Source of the DNA: Gallaecimonas pentaromativorans
GTDB lineage: Bacteria; Pseudomonadota; Gammaproteobacteria; Enterobacterales; Gallaecimonadaceae
Reading direction: 5' to 3'
Assembly (NCBI RefSeq): GCF_003751625.1
Contig: NZ_RJUL01000001.1
Coordinates: forward strand, 174,253-238,252
Length of the DNA stretch: 64,000 nt
Positions 8,717-17,769 of this stretch are shown one piece after another. Below the pieces are notes generated by a model. The model saw only the letters and a list, made by a program, of their open reading frames with translations, did no database searches and was not told the DNA's origin. The position numbers and the translations under genes are program-made. Numbering within the stretch: position 1 is the stretch's first letter; every line of letters starts with the position of its first letter.

Positions 8717-9538
8717 ATGAGCAAGGTAAACGAAGCGGCGCTGAAAAAGCGCACCAGCATTTCCACCCTGCATAAGATGAAACAAAAAGGTGAGAAGTTC
8801 GCGACCCTCACCGCCTACGACGCCAGTTTTGCCCAGCTTTTTGACGAGCAGGGCGTCGCCATGTTGCTGATTGGCGACTCCCTTGGCAACGTAGTCCAGG
8901 GCCTGGACGACACCCTGGGCGTTACCACCGACGATATCGCCTACCACACCCGCTGCGTGCGCCGCGCTACCCAGGGCGCCCTTATCGTCGCCGACCTGCC
9001 CTTTATGAGTTACGCCACCCCCCAGCAGGCCTGCGAAAATGCCGCCATGCTGATGCGCGCCGGCGCTCAGATGGTCAAGCTTGAAGGCGGTGAGTGGGTG
9101 TGCGACACCATTCGTACCCTGGTGGAACGCTCGGTGCCGGTGTGCGCCCACATCGGCCTGATGCCCCAATCGGTACATGTGATGGGTGGCTACAAGGTGC
9201 AGGGCAAGAGCGAAGAAGACGCCGCCCGAATTCTGCGTGACGCCAAAGCGGTTGAAGCCGCTGGCGCCCAGCTGCTGGTGATTGAATGTGTCAGCAAGAA
9301 GGTGGCCAAGGCGGTGACCGAGGCGCTCAGCATTCCGGTTATCGGCATTGGCGCCGGCCCCGACACCGACGGCCAGGTACTGGTGATGCACGACATGTTC
9401 GGCATCAGCGCCGGGCACACGCCCAAGTTCTCCAAAAATTTCCTGATAGAAACCGGCAACATGCAAGACGCGGTTGCCCGTTATGTTTCCGACGTGGCCG
9501 AAGGGCGTTTCCCGGCGGCCGAGCACTCCTTTGATTGA
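8717..9538 (+). CDS. panB: 3-methyl-2-oxobutanoate hydroxymethyltransferase
   Basis: 273 residues (E. coli 264). Visible family blocks: [15 protein letters not shown] near residues 31-45, the Mg-binding [10 protein letters not shown] near 50-59, and [15 protein letters not shown] near 209-223. It makes ketopantoate from 2-oxoisovalerate and 5,10-methylene-THF, the first committed step of pantothenate synthesis. Shine-Dalgarno GGAAGG about nine bases upstream. panC follows 12 bp after the stop, so the two form an operon. Confidence 0.97.
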   Translation: MSKVNEAALKKRTSISTLHKMKQKGEKFATLTAYDASFAQLFDEQGVAMLLIGDSLGNVVQGLDDTLGVTTDDIAYHTRCVRRATQGALIVADLPFMSYATPQQACENAAMLMRAGAQMVKLEGGEWVCDTIRTLVERSVPVCAHIGLMPQSVHVMGGYKVQGKSEEDAARILRDAKAVEAAGAQLLVIECVSKKVAKAVTEALSIPVIGIGAGPDTDGQVLVMHDMFGISAGHTPKFSKNFLIETGNMQDAVARYVSDVAEGRFPAAEHSFD

Positions 9539-9550
9539 GGTAACCATAGA

Positions 9551-10405
9551 ATGCGCACCGTGCATTCCGTTAAAGATCTGCGCGCCCAGGTAAAGGCCTG
9601 GCACCAGAAAGGGGAGCGGGTCGCCCTGGTTCCCACCATGGGCAACCTGCACCAGGGGCACCTGACATTGGTCAGGGAAGCCAAGCAACTGGCCGACCGG
9701 GTGGTGGTCTCCATTTTCGTCAACCCCATGCAGTTTGGGGCCAACGAGGACCTGTCGGCCTATCCGCGAACGCCGGACGAAGACTCCAGCGCCCTGTTCG
9801 AAGAAGGGGTGGACCTGCTGTTCATGCCGAGCGTAGAGGCCCTCTACCCCAACGGTATGGAAGGCCACACCAAGGTGGAGGTGCCCGCCATTTCCGATCT
9901 GTACTGTGGCCAGACCCGCCCCGGGCATTTTCGCGGTGTGGCAACGGTGGTGTGCAAGCTCTTTAACCTGGTACAGCCCGATATCGCCTGCTTTGGCACC
10001 AAGGACTACCAGCAGTTGGCCGTCATTCGCCGTATGGTCGAAGACCTGGCCATGCCCATCGACATCAAAGGTGTCGAAACGGTGCGCGCTGAAGACGGCT
10101 TGGCCCTTAGCTCCCGTAACGGCTACCTCACCAGCGAGGAGCGCGCCCAGGCGCCGGCCCTTTACGCCACCCTCAATGCCATGGGCGATAGCCTCACCCA
10201 AGGTGAGCAGGACTTTGCTGCCCTTATCGACCAGGGCAAAGCCCAGCTTAGCCAAGCCGGATTTAAGCCCGATTACCTTTATATCCTCAACGCCGACACC
10301 CTGCTGCCGGCTGCCAAAGAGGATAAGGAATTGGTTTTATTGGCGGCGGCCTACCTAGGTAAAGCGCGGCTTATCGACAACCTGCGAGTAGATTTGCAGG
10401 CCTAA
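9551..10405 (+). CDS. panC: Pantothenate synthetase
   Basis: 284 residues (E. coli 283). ATP-grasping motifs of the nucleotidyltransferase fold: [11 protein letters not shown] near residues 28-38 (HxGH), FVNPMQFG near 57-64, FGTKDYQQL near 149-157 and the KMSKS-like LSSRNGYL near 185-192. It condenses pantoate with beta-alanine using ATP. Twelve bases downstream of panB. panD, which supplies beta-alanine, follows 95 bp later and may have its own promoter. Confidence 0.97.
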   Translation: MRTVHSVKDLRAQVKAWHQKGERVALVPTMGNLHQGHLTLVREAKQLADRVVVSIFVNPMQFGANEDLSAYPRTPDEDSSALFEEGVDLLFMPSVEALYPNGMEGHTKVEVPAISDLYCGQTRPGHFRGVATVVCKLFNLVQPDIACFGTKDYQQLAVIRRMVEDLAMPIDIKGVETVRAEDGLALSSRNGYLTSEERAQAPALYATLNAMGDSLTQGEQDFAALIDQGKAQLSQAGFKPDYLYILNADTLLPAAKEDKELVLLAAAYLGKARLIDNLRVDLQA

Positions 10406-10443
10406 CAGAATTGGTTTATATTGCGCCGACTTTCTCGGCTACG

Positions 10444-10452
10444 TGGTACGAT
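10444..10452 (+). promoter_or_regulatory. Possible extended -10 element for panD
   Basis: TGG followed by TACGAT (TGn plus -10) lies about 50 bp before the panD start in the 95-bp panC-panD gap. No clear -35 is seen. Confidence 0.25.
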
Positions 10453-10500
10453 AGCCGCGTTTCCCCGTAAAGGTCGCGAAGAAACATAGGATTTTTAGCC

Positions 10501-10881
10501 ATGCAAAGAGTCATGCTGCAAGGCAAACTGCACCAGGCCCGAGTAACCCACTCTGTTCTGGAATATGAAGGTTCCTGTGCCATCGACCAGGACTTCCTGG
10601 ACGCTGCCGGCATTCTGGAATACGAAGAGATCCAGATTTACAACATCGACAACGGTGAGCGCTTCACCACCTACGCCATCAGCGGCGAACGTGGTTCCAA
10701 AGTGATCTCCGTTAACGGTGCGGCGGCCCACAAGGCCAAGCAAGGTGACCGCGTGATCATCTGCGCCTTTGTCCGCCTCGATGATGCCGAAGCCAAGAAG
10801 CACAAGCCCAGCCTTGTCTACCTTGATGCCAAGAACAACATCGTGCGCACCAGTAAGGATATTCCTGTACAGGTTGCCTGA
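10501..10881 (+). CDS. panD: Aspartate 1-decarboxylase proenzyme
   Basis: 126 residues (E. coli 126). The self-cleavage site Gly24-Ser25 is present in YEGSCA, so the chain should split to a beta piece and an alpha piece with an N-terminal pyruvoyl group. Lys9 and His11 near the active site are in GKLHQA. PanD makes beta-alanine from aspartate for PanC. A terminator follows directly. Confidence 0.97.
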   Translation: MQRVMLQGKLHQARVTHSVLEYEGSCAIDQDFLDAAGILEYEEIQIYNIDNGERFTTYAISGERGSKVISVNGAAAHKAKQGDRVIICAFVRLDDAEAKKHKPSLVYLDAKNNIVRTSKDIPVQVA

Positions 10882-10898
10882 TATTGATCTGGACAAAG

Positions 10899-10926
10899 AA
10901 AACGCCGGCTTTTGCCGGCGTTTTTC
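10899..10926. terminator. Rho-independent terminator after panD
   Basis: Inverted repeat AACGCCGGC / GCCGGCGTT with T-run after it and A-rich tract before it; it can also serve the small minus-strand frame ending at 10928. Confidence 0.85.
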
Positions 10927-10927
10927 G

Positions 10928-11026
10928 TTATTCCATCATGGCCCACAGATAAATCCCTTCAAGGGCCAGTAACAGCGCCGCTCCCGTGGCGATCACCAGC
11001 AGTTTTACTTTCACTAAGTCTTTCAT
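10928..11026 (-). CDS. Small single-pass membrane protein, 32 residues (hypothetical)
   Basis: A short minus-strand frame, MKDLVKVKLLVIATG followed by a hydrophobic stretch (ALLLALEGIYLWAMME). The N-terminal lysines followed by about 20 apolar residues suggest one membrane helix with its N-terminus in the cytoplasm. It lies 35 bp downstream of the TrmB-like gene on the same strand and ends just before the shared terminator, so it may be the last gene of that operon. The Shine-Dalgarno is weak (GGGG). I recognise no family. Confidence 0.4.
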   Translation of the reverse strand: MKDLVKVKLLVIATGAALLLALEGIYLWAMME

Positions 11027-11061
11027 GGCGGCCCCGTTAATGGTGGTGCTCACCCTTAACT

Positions 11062-11718
11062 CTAGTCAGCCCCCAAATCAGCGTCCAGCTGCCAGCATTG
11101 CTGGCCGGCAGCCCGGTACTTGTGTTCAAAGGGGGTCATGGCGGCGCCTTTGGCCTCGCTTTGCACCGCGTCTTTGCCGGCAAGGCTAAGCGCCCTGGCA
11201 AACTCCTCGACATAAAGCTGCCAGTTGGAGCGCAGCTGCAACTGGCCGCCCAGAGCCAGCAGCGCCTTGAACGCCGGGCTGCCGTGCCAGCGCCTGCCTA
11301 AGTGGGCAGCCTTGGGCCAGGGGTTGGGGTAGAGCAGGTAATGGTGACTGGGAAAATAGCCGTGCTCGGCCATCAGCCGCCACAGATCGTTAAGATCGGC
11401 CCGCAGCACCAGGTAGTTATCACGGGCCAGGGCATAGTGCTCGTGTTTACCAAGGCGGTGAGCCGATTTATCCACGCCCAGCACCAGGGCCTCGGGGTGA
11501 CGCTCGGCCAGCAGCGCCGTGCTCTGCCCTACCCCGCAGCAACTATCCAGCACCAGGGGCCGGGAGCGGCCCGCCAGCCACTTTTCGAGTTCGCTAAAGG
11601 CGGCCAGACTGTGTTCGGCATAGGGCTTTTTAAAGTCATGGGCCAGGTGGCGCAGCACCACCTCGTCCAGCTTGTCGTGCAGCCCCGGCTGATTACTGCT
11701 GACCGCCCTCGCCGTCAT
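11062..11718 (-). CDS. TrmB-like SAM-dependent methyltransferase
   Basis: 218 residues from the ATG at 11718. SAM motif LDSCCGVGQSTALLA near residues 55-69 (the usual ExGxG glycines partly replaced by SCCG), GVDKS near 80, and YPNPWPKAAHLGRRWHG near 126-142, which matches the TrmB motif FPDPWPK..H.KRR. TrmB makes m7G46 in tRNA. The changed Asp (N in PNPWPK) and the divergent SAM loop suggest a paralogue with another substrate. The start overlaps the yadH stop by one base (TGATG). The family is clear; the target is not. Confidence 0.75.
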   Translation of the reverse strand: MTARAVSSNQPGLHDKLDEVVLRHLAHDFKKPYAEHSLAAFSELEKWLAGRSRPLVLDSCCGVGQSTALLAERHPEALVLGVDKSAHRLGKHEHYALARDNYLVLRADLNDLWRLMAEHGYFPSHHYLLYPNPWPKAAHLGRRWHGSPAFKALLALGGQLQLRSNWQLYVEEFARALSLAGKDAVQSEAKGAAMTPFEHKYRAAGQQCWQLDADLGAD

Positions 11719-12488
11719 CAGTGGCGCAGCCCTACGCCGTTCTTGATGAGGTAAAGAGCCAGGCCATACATGGCCACAATCATCACCGTCAGCACTGTAA
11801 AGGCCTGCCACAGGGCAATATCCGCGGTGCCCAAAAAGCCGTAACGGAAGGCGTTAACCATGTAGAGGATGGGGTTGATGTGGCTCAGGCCTTGCCAGAA
11901 GCCCGGCAACAGGCTGATGGAGTAGAACACGCCGCCAAGGTAGGTCAGCGGGGTCAGTATGAAAGTGGGCACAATGGAGATATCGTCGAAGCTCTTGGCA
12001 AAGATGGCGTTCAAAAGGCCGCCGAGGCTGAACAGCAACGAGGTCAGCAATACGGTCACCACCACCACCAGCGGATGCTGGATTTGGATATGGGCGAAGA
12101 AAAACGACACCACAGTCACAATCGCGCCCACCAACAGGCCCCTTGCCATGCCGCCAGCCACAAAGCCCCAGATGATGATGCTGTTGGGGATAGGCGCCAC
12201 CAGCATTTCCTCGATGAAACGCTGGAACTTGGCCGAGAAGAAGCTTGATGCCACATTGGAATAGGAGTTGGTGATCACCGACATCATGATGAGGCCGGGC
12301 ACGATGAACTCCATGTAGTCATAACCGCCCATCTTGCCCACCCGGCTGCCGATGAGGCTGCCGAAGATGATGAAATAGAGGGTCATGGTGATGGCCGGCG
12401 GCACCAGGGTTTGCACCCAGATCCGCATGAAGCGGTTGATTTCCTTATAGACGATGGAATTCAGGGCAATACGGTTACGGCTGTTCAT
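11718..12488 (-). CDS. yadH: ABC transporter permease, YadH (ABC-2 type)
   Basis: 256 residues with about six hydrophobic segments and the ABC-2 pattern: N-terminal YKEINRFMRIWVQTL, then SLIGSRVG, then VAPIPN and a conserved LTYLGGVFYS near residues 184-193. E. coli YadH is 256 residues. It forms the membrane part of an exporter with YadG, substrate unknown. The start overlaps the yadG stop by four bases and the stop overlaps the TrmB-like gene by one base. Gene order yadGH close to panD and can is as in E. coli. Confidence 0.95.
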   Translation of the reverse strand: MNSRNRIALNSIVYKEINRFMRIWVQTLVPPAITMTLYFIIFGSLIGSRVGKMGGYDYMEFIVPGLIMMSVITNSYSNVASSFFSAKFQRFIEEMLVAPIPNSIIIWGFVAGGMARGLLVGAIVTVVSFFFAHIQIQHPLVVVVTVLLTSLLFSLGGLLNAIFAKSFDDISIVPTFILTPLTYLGGVFYSISLLPGFWQGLSHINPILYMVNAFRYGFLGTADIALWQAFTVLTVMIVAMYGLALYLIKNGVGLRH

Positions 12489-13423
12489 GCCTGTCCTCCG
12501 TTGCGGCCGTTCTCGACCAGGGTGACAAAGAGTTCTTCGAGACGGTTGGCCTTGTTGCGCATGCTGAGCACTTCAATGCCCTGAGCGGACAACTGGGCAA
12601 ACAGCGGGTTAAGGCCAGCTTCCTTGGCCACCTGCACTTCCAGGCTATGGCCATCTAACAACTTGGTCTCAAAGCCTTCAAGCTTGGGCTCGGGGGCGCC
12701 TGAGGCCAGGTCCAGGATGAAGGTCTCGGTGTTGAGTTTACCCAGCAGGCCCTTCATGGTGGTGTTCTCGATGATGCGGCCATGGTCGATGATGGCGATG
12801 TTACGGCACAGCATCTCGGCTTCTTCGAGGTAGTGGGTGGTCAGGATGATGGTCAGCCCCTCTTCGTTGAGCTGACGCAGGTAGCGCCACATGGAGCGGC
12901 GAATTTCGATATCGACCCCAGCAGTGGGCTCATCAAGAATCAGCAGCTTGGGCTCGTGCACCAGAGCGCGGGCTATCATCAGCCGGCGCTTCATGCCGCC
13001 GGAAAGCTCGCGGGTGCGGGCGTCTTTCTTGCCCCAAAGGTCCAGCTCTTTTAATAGCTGTTCGGCCTTTTTCAGCGCCACCGGCCGAGGTACGCCGTAG
13101 TAGCCCGCTTGGTTGACCACCACCTGCAGCACGGTTTCAAACTGGTTGAAGTTAAACTCCTGGGGTACCAGGCCCAGGGCGCTTTTGGCCGATACCGGGT
13201 CGCTGTCCAGGTCGTGACCAAAGATGCTGACCTTACCTTCACTCTTGTTGACCAAGGATGACAAGATGCCAATGGTGGTGGATTTGCCGGCGCCGTTGGG
13301 GCCAAGCAGGGCAAAGAAGTCGCCCTGGGTAACCTGCAGGTCGATACCCTTGAGGGCCTCGGTACCGCCCTTGTAGGTCTTTTTGAGATTGCTGATATCC
13401 AGCGCAATGGGGCTTGCTGACAT
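12485..13423 (-). CDS. yadG: ABC transporter ATP-binding protein, YadG
   Basis: 312 residues from ATG 13423, chosen for its strong Shine-Dalgarno (GGGAGG, 5 nt spacing); a further ATG at 13489 would add an unlikely 22 residues. Walker A LGPNGAGKST near residues 37-46, signature LSGGMKRRL near 138-146, Walker B LLILDEPTAGVD near 158-169, H-loop TTHYLEEAE near 194-202. Cytosolic ATPase subunit of the YadGH exporter. E. coli YadG is 308 residues. Confidence 0.95.
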   Translation of the reverse strand: MSASPIALDISNLKKTYKGGTEALKGIDLQVTQGDFFALLGPNGAGKSTTIGILSSLVNKSEGKVSIFGHDLDSDPVSAKSALGLVPQEFNFNQFETVLQVVVNQAGYYGVPRPVALKKAEQLLKELDLWGKKDARTRELSGGMKRRLMIARALVHEPKLLILDEPTAGVDIEIRRSMWRYLRQLNEEGLTIILTTHYLEEAEMLCRNIAIIDHGRIIENTTMKGLLGKLNTETFILDLASGAPEPKLEGFETKLLDGHSLEVQVAKEAGLNPLFAQLSAQGIEVLSMRNKANRLEELFVTLVENGRNGGQA

Positions 13424-13554
13424 GGTACCTCCCGATTGAATCCGGCCATTATACGCAAATTCATCGATAGATGCCGCCCACGCCAGCATTCCGCCTGGAA
13501 AATAACCTTATAAATCAAATGGAAATGGTATCTGTGAAATACAGTGTCACAGCC

Positions 13555-16344
13555 CTAGCCCTTTTCGTTGACCCGCAGCGTCACCCCTTGGCTTCGCAAT
13601 ATCACTTCCACTTCCGAGGCCGGCATCGGCTTGCCAAGGTAATACCCCTGGGCCACGTCTACCTCTTCGGCGGTGAGAATAGCCAGCTGCTCCGGGGTTT
13701 CTACCCCTTCGGCCACGACATTGAGCTCAAGGTTATGGGCCATCTGCACTATGGCGCGGATAAGGGAGCGGGCTTGTTGGTTGTCTTCCCGCAGACCGCG
13801 AATAAAGCTCTGGTCGATTTTCAGGCAATCCACGGCAAAGCGCTTTAAGTAACTCAGGCTTGAGTAACCGGTGCCAAAGTCGTCAATGGCAAGGCTCACA
13901 TCCAACCCTTTAAGCCGCTGCACCACTTCGAGACTAGCCTCGACGTTGTCCATCATCAGGCTTTCGGTCAGCTCCAGCTCCAGGCGGTCGGCGGGAATGG
14001 CACTTTGCGCCAGCACTTCCTCGAGCAGGTCAAAAAAATCGGCCCGCAATATTTGCCGCACCGAAATATTCACCGCCATTAAGCCGTTAAAACCCAGCTG
14101 CCGCCACTGGGCCAATTGCCGGCAGGCTTCTTCCAGGCACCAGGCGCCAAGGGGCATGATAAGGCCGGTTTCCTCGGCCAGCGGGATAAAGCGCCCAGGC
14201 GACACGCTGCCAAGCTCGGGGCTTTGCCAGCGCATCAACGCCTCGACCCCTACCACTTGGCCGGTGCTGATCAGCACCTGGGGCTGGTAATACAGCTGCA
14301 ACTGCTCGGTGCCGATGGCCTCTTTGAGCGCCGCTTCCATTTGCAGGCGCTCGGTAAGATTTTTGTCCATGTCACGGGCAAAGAAACTGAAAGTGCTGCG
14401 GCCACTGTCTTTGGCATGATACAGCGCCGTGTCGGCTTTTCGCAGCAATTGGGCAGCGTTGTCGCCATCTTCAGGGAATACCGACACACCAATGGAGGTG
14501 CTTACCCACAGCCGATGGCCGCCCACGCTGAACGGCTCACTCATTACCGCCAGGATACGCTCCACCAGCATCTCTACCCGCCGGCAGTTCTCAATATTGG
14601 GTAGCAGGATAAGAAACTCATCCCCGCCCTGGCGTGACAACAACTCGTCGGCCATGCACAGCGGCTTGATGCGTTTAACCACTTCGTTGAGCAGGGCATC
14701 ACCGATATCGTGGCCAAGGCTGTCGTTAACCGATTTAAAGCGGTCAAGGTCGAGATACACCAGCGCCAGCATGTGCTGCTGTTGGCGAGCCTGGCTGATG
14801 GCATTTTCGCATTTGTCCACCAGCCAGGTGCGATTGGGCAGGCCCGTTAGCGGGTCGTGGTAGGCCAAAAAGGCAATGCGCGCTTCAGCCGCCTTGCGGT
14901 CGGTAATGTCGCTAAATACCGCCACATAATGCAGCACCTGGCCGTCATCGTCTTTAACACTGCGGATGCTAAGCCACTGCGGGTAAATCTCGCCGCTTTT
15001 ACGCTTATTCCAAATTTCCCCCTGCCACATGCCCTGTATGTGGATTTGCTGCCACATCCGCTGATAAAACTGCCGCTCCTGATAGCCAGAACTCAACACC
15101 CTGGGGGTATGACCCACCACATCGTCGGCGCTAAAACCGGTGATAGCGGTAAAGGCGCTATTAACCGCCAGGATGGACTGGCTGGCGTCGGTGATCATCA
15201 CCCCGTCCAGGCTCACCTCCACCACCTGGGCCAAAAGGTGCAGGTCCCTTTCCTTGCGCAGCCGGTCGCTGATGTCCCGAAGCGATAGCAGCAGGTAGCG
15301 TTTCCCCTGCTCTTCAAAAACGCAGCCCGAGGCTTCGGCCTCTATCTTGTCGCCCCAGCGGCTTTGAAACTGGATGCGCGCGGCATGAAGCAGGTTATCC
15401 CTTATCTGCCCAAGCAACTTTTCACGGTCAGCCGGATCCAGCCACAACCCCAGCTGTGTAGCGGTTTTACCTATGGCCTCTTGCTTGGGCCAGCCGGTGG
15501 TTTTTACCCAGTTTTCATTGACGTCCACCAAGGTGCCGTCGTCCAGCACCGTGACCGTCACCAGATCTGGCATCACTTTGAAAATGCGCAAAAAGCGTGC
15601 CTTTTGGTCTTCACCTTCCAGGTTGCTGAGCCGCAGCGCTTCAAGGGCGGCATCTTCGCTGTCCATGGTTTGGTTCAGCCAATGCCCCAACTGGCCAAGC
15701 TCATGGGTGCCAAGCGCCGGTACCCGCGCCTGCCGCTCGCCCTTAATGCGGCGCTGCAATACCGCCACCAGGATGTTGAGAGGATCATTTAACAAGCGCT
15801 GGGAAACCACATAAAAGGCGATGCCGGCCACTATGACCACCACCAGCGCCAGCCCCAGCAGGCGAATGCGGTTGGCAAACTGGGTATCGGCCGAGGGCTG
15901 GGTGTCAAACCACAGCAGCAGATAGCGCCCGTCGTCAGCAAAAGGGAACACAAAGAGGCTCTGGCTATCACTGGCGTAGCTGTGGGGCTCTTTATCCAGC
16001 GCCACGGCCGGTAACCAGACTTTGCTGTTAAGGTCGGCCAGAAGCTGGCCATTGAAGGGGCCACTGCTTTCCACTACCCGGCCCTGCTCGACGATGAGCA
16101 GTCTCGACAGCAACGGCTGCTTAGCCAGGGCAGCAAACTCGGCGCTGAGATCACGGGTGTCATCCATACCGGCATGGACCAGCGAGGCCACCAGCGCCGC
16201 TTCATCTTGCGCCTGACGTTGCAGCGCGGCCATATCGGCGCGGTTTTCCAGCCAAATCCCAATGATGGCCACACCCAAAATCATCACCACCATCATTGCC
16301 AGCAAACGCACGCGCAACGACTGCCATAAGGGAGGGTTAGCCAT
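13555..16344 (-). CDS. Membrane PAS-GGDEF-EAL cyclic-di-GMP protein
   Basis: 929 residues from ATG 16344 (AAGGT seven bases upstream; an ATG at 16419 is in frame but has no ribosome site). Two membrane helices near residues 11-31 and 160-180 enclose a periplasmic sensor of about 125 residues. Then a HAMP-like linker, two PAS/PAC segments near 265-500 (including LLAVNSAFTAITGFSADDV-type PAS text), GGDEF near 505-670 and EAL near 680-925. GGDEF is intact (SRQGGDEFLILL), but no RxxD inhibitory site precedes it. EAL catalytic text is complete: VEALMRWQ, NISVRQ, LELTES, DDFGTGYSSL, KIDQSFI, EGVET. Both synthase and phosphodiesterase activity are possible; I lean to phosphodiesterase. It stands alone between yadG and the RRM gene. 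Confidence 0.92.
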   Translation of the reverse strand: MANPPLWQSLRVRLLAMMVVMILGVAIIGIWLENRADMAALQRQAQDEAALVASLVHAGMDDTRDLSAEFAALAKQPLLSRLLIVEQGRVVESSGPFNGQLLADLNSKVWLPAVALDKEPHSYASDSQSLFVFPFADDGRYLLLWFDTQPSADTQFANRIRLLGLALVVVIVAGIAFYVVSQRLLNDPLNILVAVLQRRIKGERQARVPALGTHELGQLGHWLNQTMDSEDAALEALRLSNLEGEDQKARFLRIFKVMPDLVTVTVLDDGTLVDVNENWVKTTGWPKQEAIGKTATQLGLWLDPADREKLLGQIRDNLLHAARIQFQSRWGDKIEAEASGCVFEEQGKRYLLLSLRDISDRLRKERDLHLLAQVVEVSLDGVMITDASQSILAVNSAFTAITGFSADDVVGHTPRVLSSGYQERQFYQRMWQQIHIQGMWQGEIWNKRKSGEIYPQWLSIRSVKDDDGQVLHYVAVFSDITDRKAAEARIAFLAYHDPLTGLPNRTWLVDKCENAISQARQQQHMLALVYLDLDRFKSVNDSLGHDIGDALLNEVVKRIKPLCMADELLSRQGGDEFLILLPNIENCRRVEMLVERILAVMSEPFSVGGHRLWVSTSIGVSVFPEDGDNAAQLLRKADTALYHAKDSGRSTFSFFARDMDKNLTERLQMEAALKEAIGTEQLQLYYQPQVLISTGQVVGVEALMRWQSPELGSVSPGRFIPLAEETGLIMPLGAWCLEEACRQLAQWRQLGFNGLMAVNISVRQILRADFFDLLEEVLAQSAIPADRLELELTESLMMDNVEASLEVVQRLKGLDVSLAIDDFGTGYSSLSYLKRFAVDCLKIDQSFIRGLREDNQQARSLIRAIVQMAHNLELNVVAEGVETPEQLAILTAEEVDVAQGYYLGKPMPASEVEVILRSQGVTLRVNEKG

Positions 16345-16697
16345 TAGCAATACCTTGCTTATCAACAGGTTCGAGCATTTCAGTGTAGACGTCCAAGCCA
16401 ACCCCATCCTTGCGGGCATCCATCATAGGAGCTTGATTAATAGAGGAAACTGCGGGATGAACCTGACAAAGGATAGCATCTGCGTGGGCACCTGCCCGGC
16501 AACTGCCTGCCCGCTGCGGCCCCTGGCCAAAATCACAAAAAATTCTCGGGACTTGTTGAAACAAGGCGCTTTTTTAGGTGAATTTTTGAGCTATATTAGG
16601 CCGGTCAACACTCAGGTGTGCCGGCTGCCCCGACATTGGCGTGCTACGGGTAGGGTCGGTCGTAAAGCCCAGTAGCACGACTTTATGAGAATGATCG
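16345..16697. other. 353-bp intergenic region between divergent EAL protein and RRM gene
   Basis: No convincing coding frame. Right half holds an AT-rich tract (about 16535-16600) with a -10-like TATATT near 16592, so the RRM gene probably has its promoter there and a leader of roughly 90-100 bases. No -35 close to consensus was found. Confidence 0.4.
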
Positions 16698-16964
16698 ATG
16701 AATCTGTTCGTATCTAATCTGCCGTTTCGTGTTGAGTCTAACGATCTGGCAGAACTGTTCAGTCCGTACGGTGAAGTTCAACGTGCCCACATCGTCAAAG
16801 ATAAAGAAACCGGCCGCTCCAAGGGCTTCGGTTTTGTCGAAATGGCAGACAAGGCCACTGGCGAGGCCGCTATCAAGGGCCTGAACGGCCAGGAGTACCA
16901 GGGCCGCAACTTGGTGGTCAACGAAGCCCGCCCTCGCGAGCAGCAAAGCCGCCGCCCTCGCTAA
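16698..16964 (+). CDS. RRM-domain RNA-binding protein
   Basis: 88 residues, essentially a single RNA recognition motif: RNP2 LFVSNL at residues 3-8 and RNP1 KGFGFVEM near 42-49, followed by a short basic tail (PREQQSRRPR). Such small bacterial RRM proteins bind RNA and are often cold-inducible in cyanobacteria and Vibrio/Shewanella relatives; regulation here is inference from family and from the long leader. A strong terminator follows, so the gene is monocistronic. Confidence 0.9.
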   Translation: MNLFVSNLPFRVESNDLAELFSPYGEVQRAHIVKDKETGRSKGFGFVEMADKATGEAAIKGLNGQEYQGRNLVVNEARPREQQSRRPR

Positions 16965-16974
16965 ATCATTCCCC

Positions 16975-17003
16975 AAAGGCCAGCTTTACAGCTGGCCTTT
17001 TTG
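16975..17003 (+). terminator. Rho-independent terminator after RRM gene
   Basis: AAAGGCCAGC / GCTGGCCTTT stem with short TTTACA loop and a T-run. Confidence 0.85.
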
Positions 17004-17081
17004 TTTACCAGACTGCTCGGCTTTGTTCGCCGCGCCGCAATGGGTAAACTGTGGGCACTGTTCCGCCGAGACTTCTTGTAA

Positions 17082-17729
17082 ATGAAAGATCCCAAAACAC
17101 TGCTCGCTAATAACCGCGAGTGGTCTCATCAGATGCGCGAGAACGACCCGACCTTCTTTGAACGTCTGGCCGAACGTCAAAATCCCCACCTGCTTTGGAT
17201 TGGCTGCGCCGATTCACGGGTACCGGCAGAGCAGCTTACCGGCCTGTTGCCAGGCGAGCTGTTCGTGCACCGCAACGTGGCCAACCAGGTGCTGACCACC
17301 GATGTGAACTGCCAGTCGGTTATCGACTTTGCGGTGGGCGCCCTGAAAGTGCGCCATGTCATTGTCTGCGGCCACTATGGCTGCGGCGGCGTGCAAGCGG
17401 CCTTGCAAGGCGGCGCCGAGGGTAGCCTGGGGCAATGGCTGCTGGACTTAAAAGAAGTGGCCGAGCGTCACGGCTCGCTGCTGGATGGCCTGAGCTTTAC
17501 CGAGCAGGCCAATCGCCTGTGCGAACTCAACGTGCTGGAAGCGGTATGCCGCGTGGCCCGTTCCCCTGCCGTGCAAAAGGCCTGGAACGAAGGCCAGAAG
17601 CTGTCTATTCACGGCTGGATCTACGGCGTAGCCGATGGCGAGCTGCAAGAGTTGGGCCTGACCGTTACTAGCCAGGACGACATAGTCCCGGCCAGGGATA
17701 AAGTACTGAGCAGCTACGTTAGTCTGTAA
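17082..17729 (+). CDS. can: Beta-class carbonic anhydrase
   Basis: 215 residues (E. coli Can 220). Zinc ligands: Cys in WIGCADSRVP near residues 40-49, and His/Cys in VCGHYGCGGV near 96-105, together with the Asp-Arg dyad (ADSR). It interconverts CO2 and bicarbonate in the cytoplasm, needed for growth in air. It is convergent with hpt, an order also found in E. coli (can and hpt adjacent). Confidence 0.96.
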   Translation: MKDPKTLLANNREWSHQMRENDPTFFERLAERQNPHLLWIGCADSRVPAEQLTGLLPGELFVHRNVANQVLTTDVNCQSVIDFAVGALKVRHVIVCGHYGCGGVQAALQGGAEGSLGQWLLDLKEVAERHGSLLDGLSFTEQANRLCELNVLEAVCRVARSPAVQKAWNEGQKLSIHGWIYGVADGELQELGLTVTSQDDIVPARDKVLSSYVSL

Positions 17730-17740
17730 ACCCATCCAAT

Positions 17741-17769
17741 AAAAAGCCCGGCTTAAGCCGGGCTTTTTA
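17741..17769. terminator. Bidirectional terminator between can and hpt
   Basis: Perfect palindrome AAAAAGCCCGGCTTAAGCCGGGCTTTTT, usable from both sides. Confidence 0.9.

Noticed and set aside
8678-10255. Antisense frame of 525 codons opposite panB and panC
   Set aside because: Spans two clear pan genes on the other strand; no motif.
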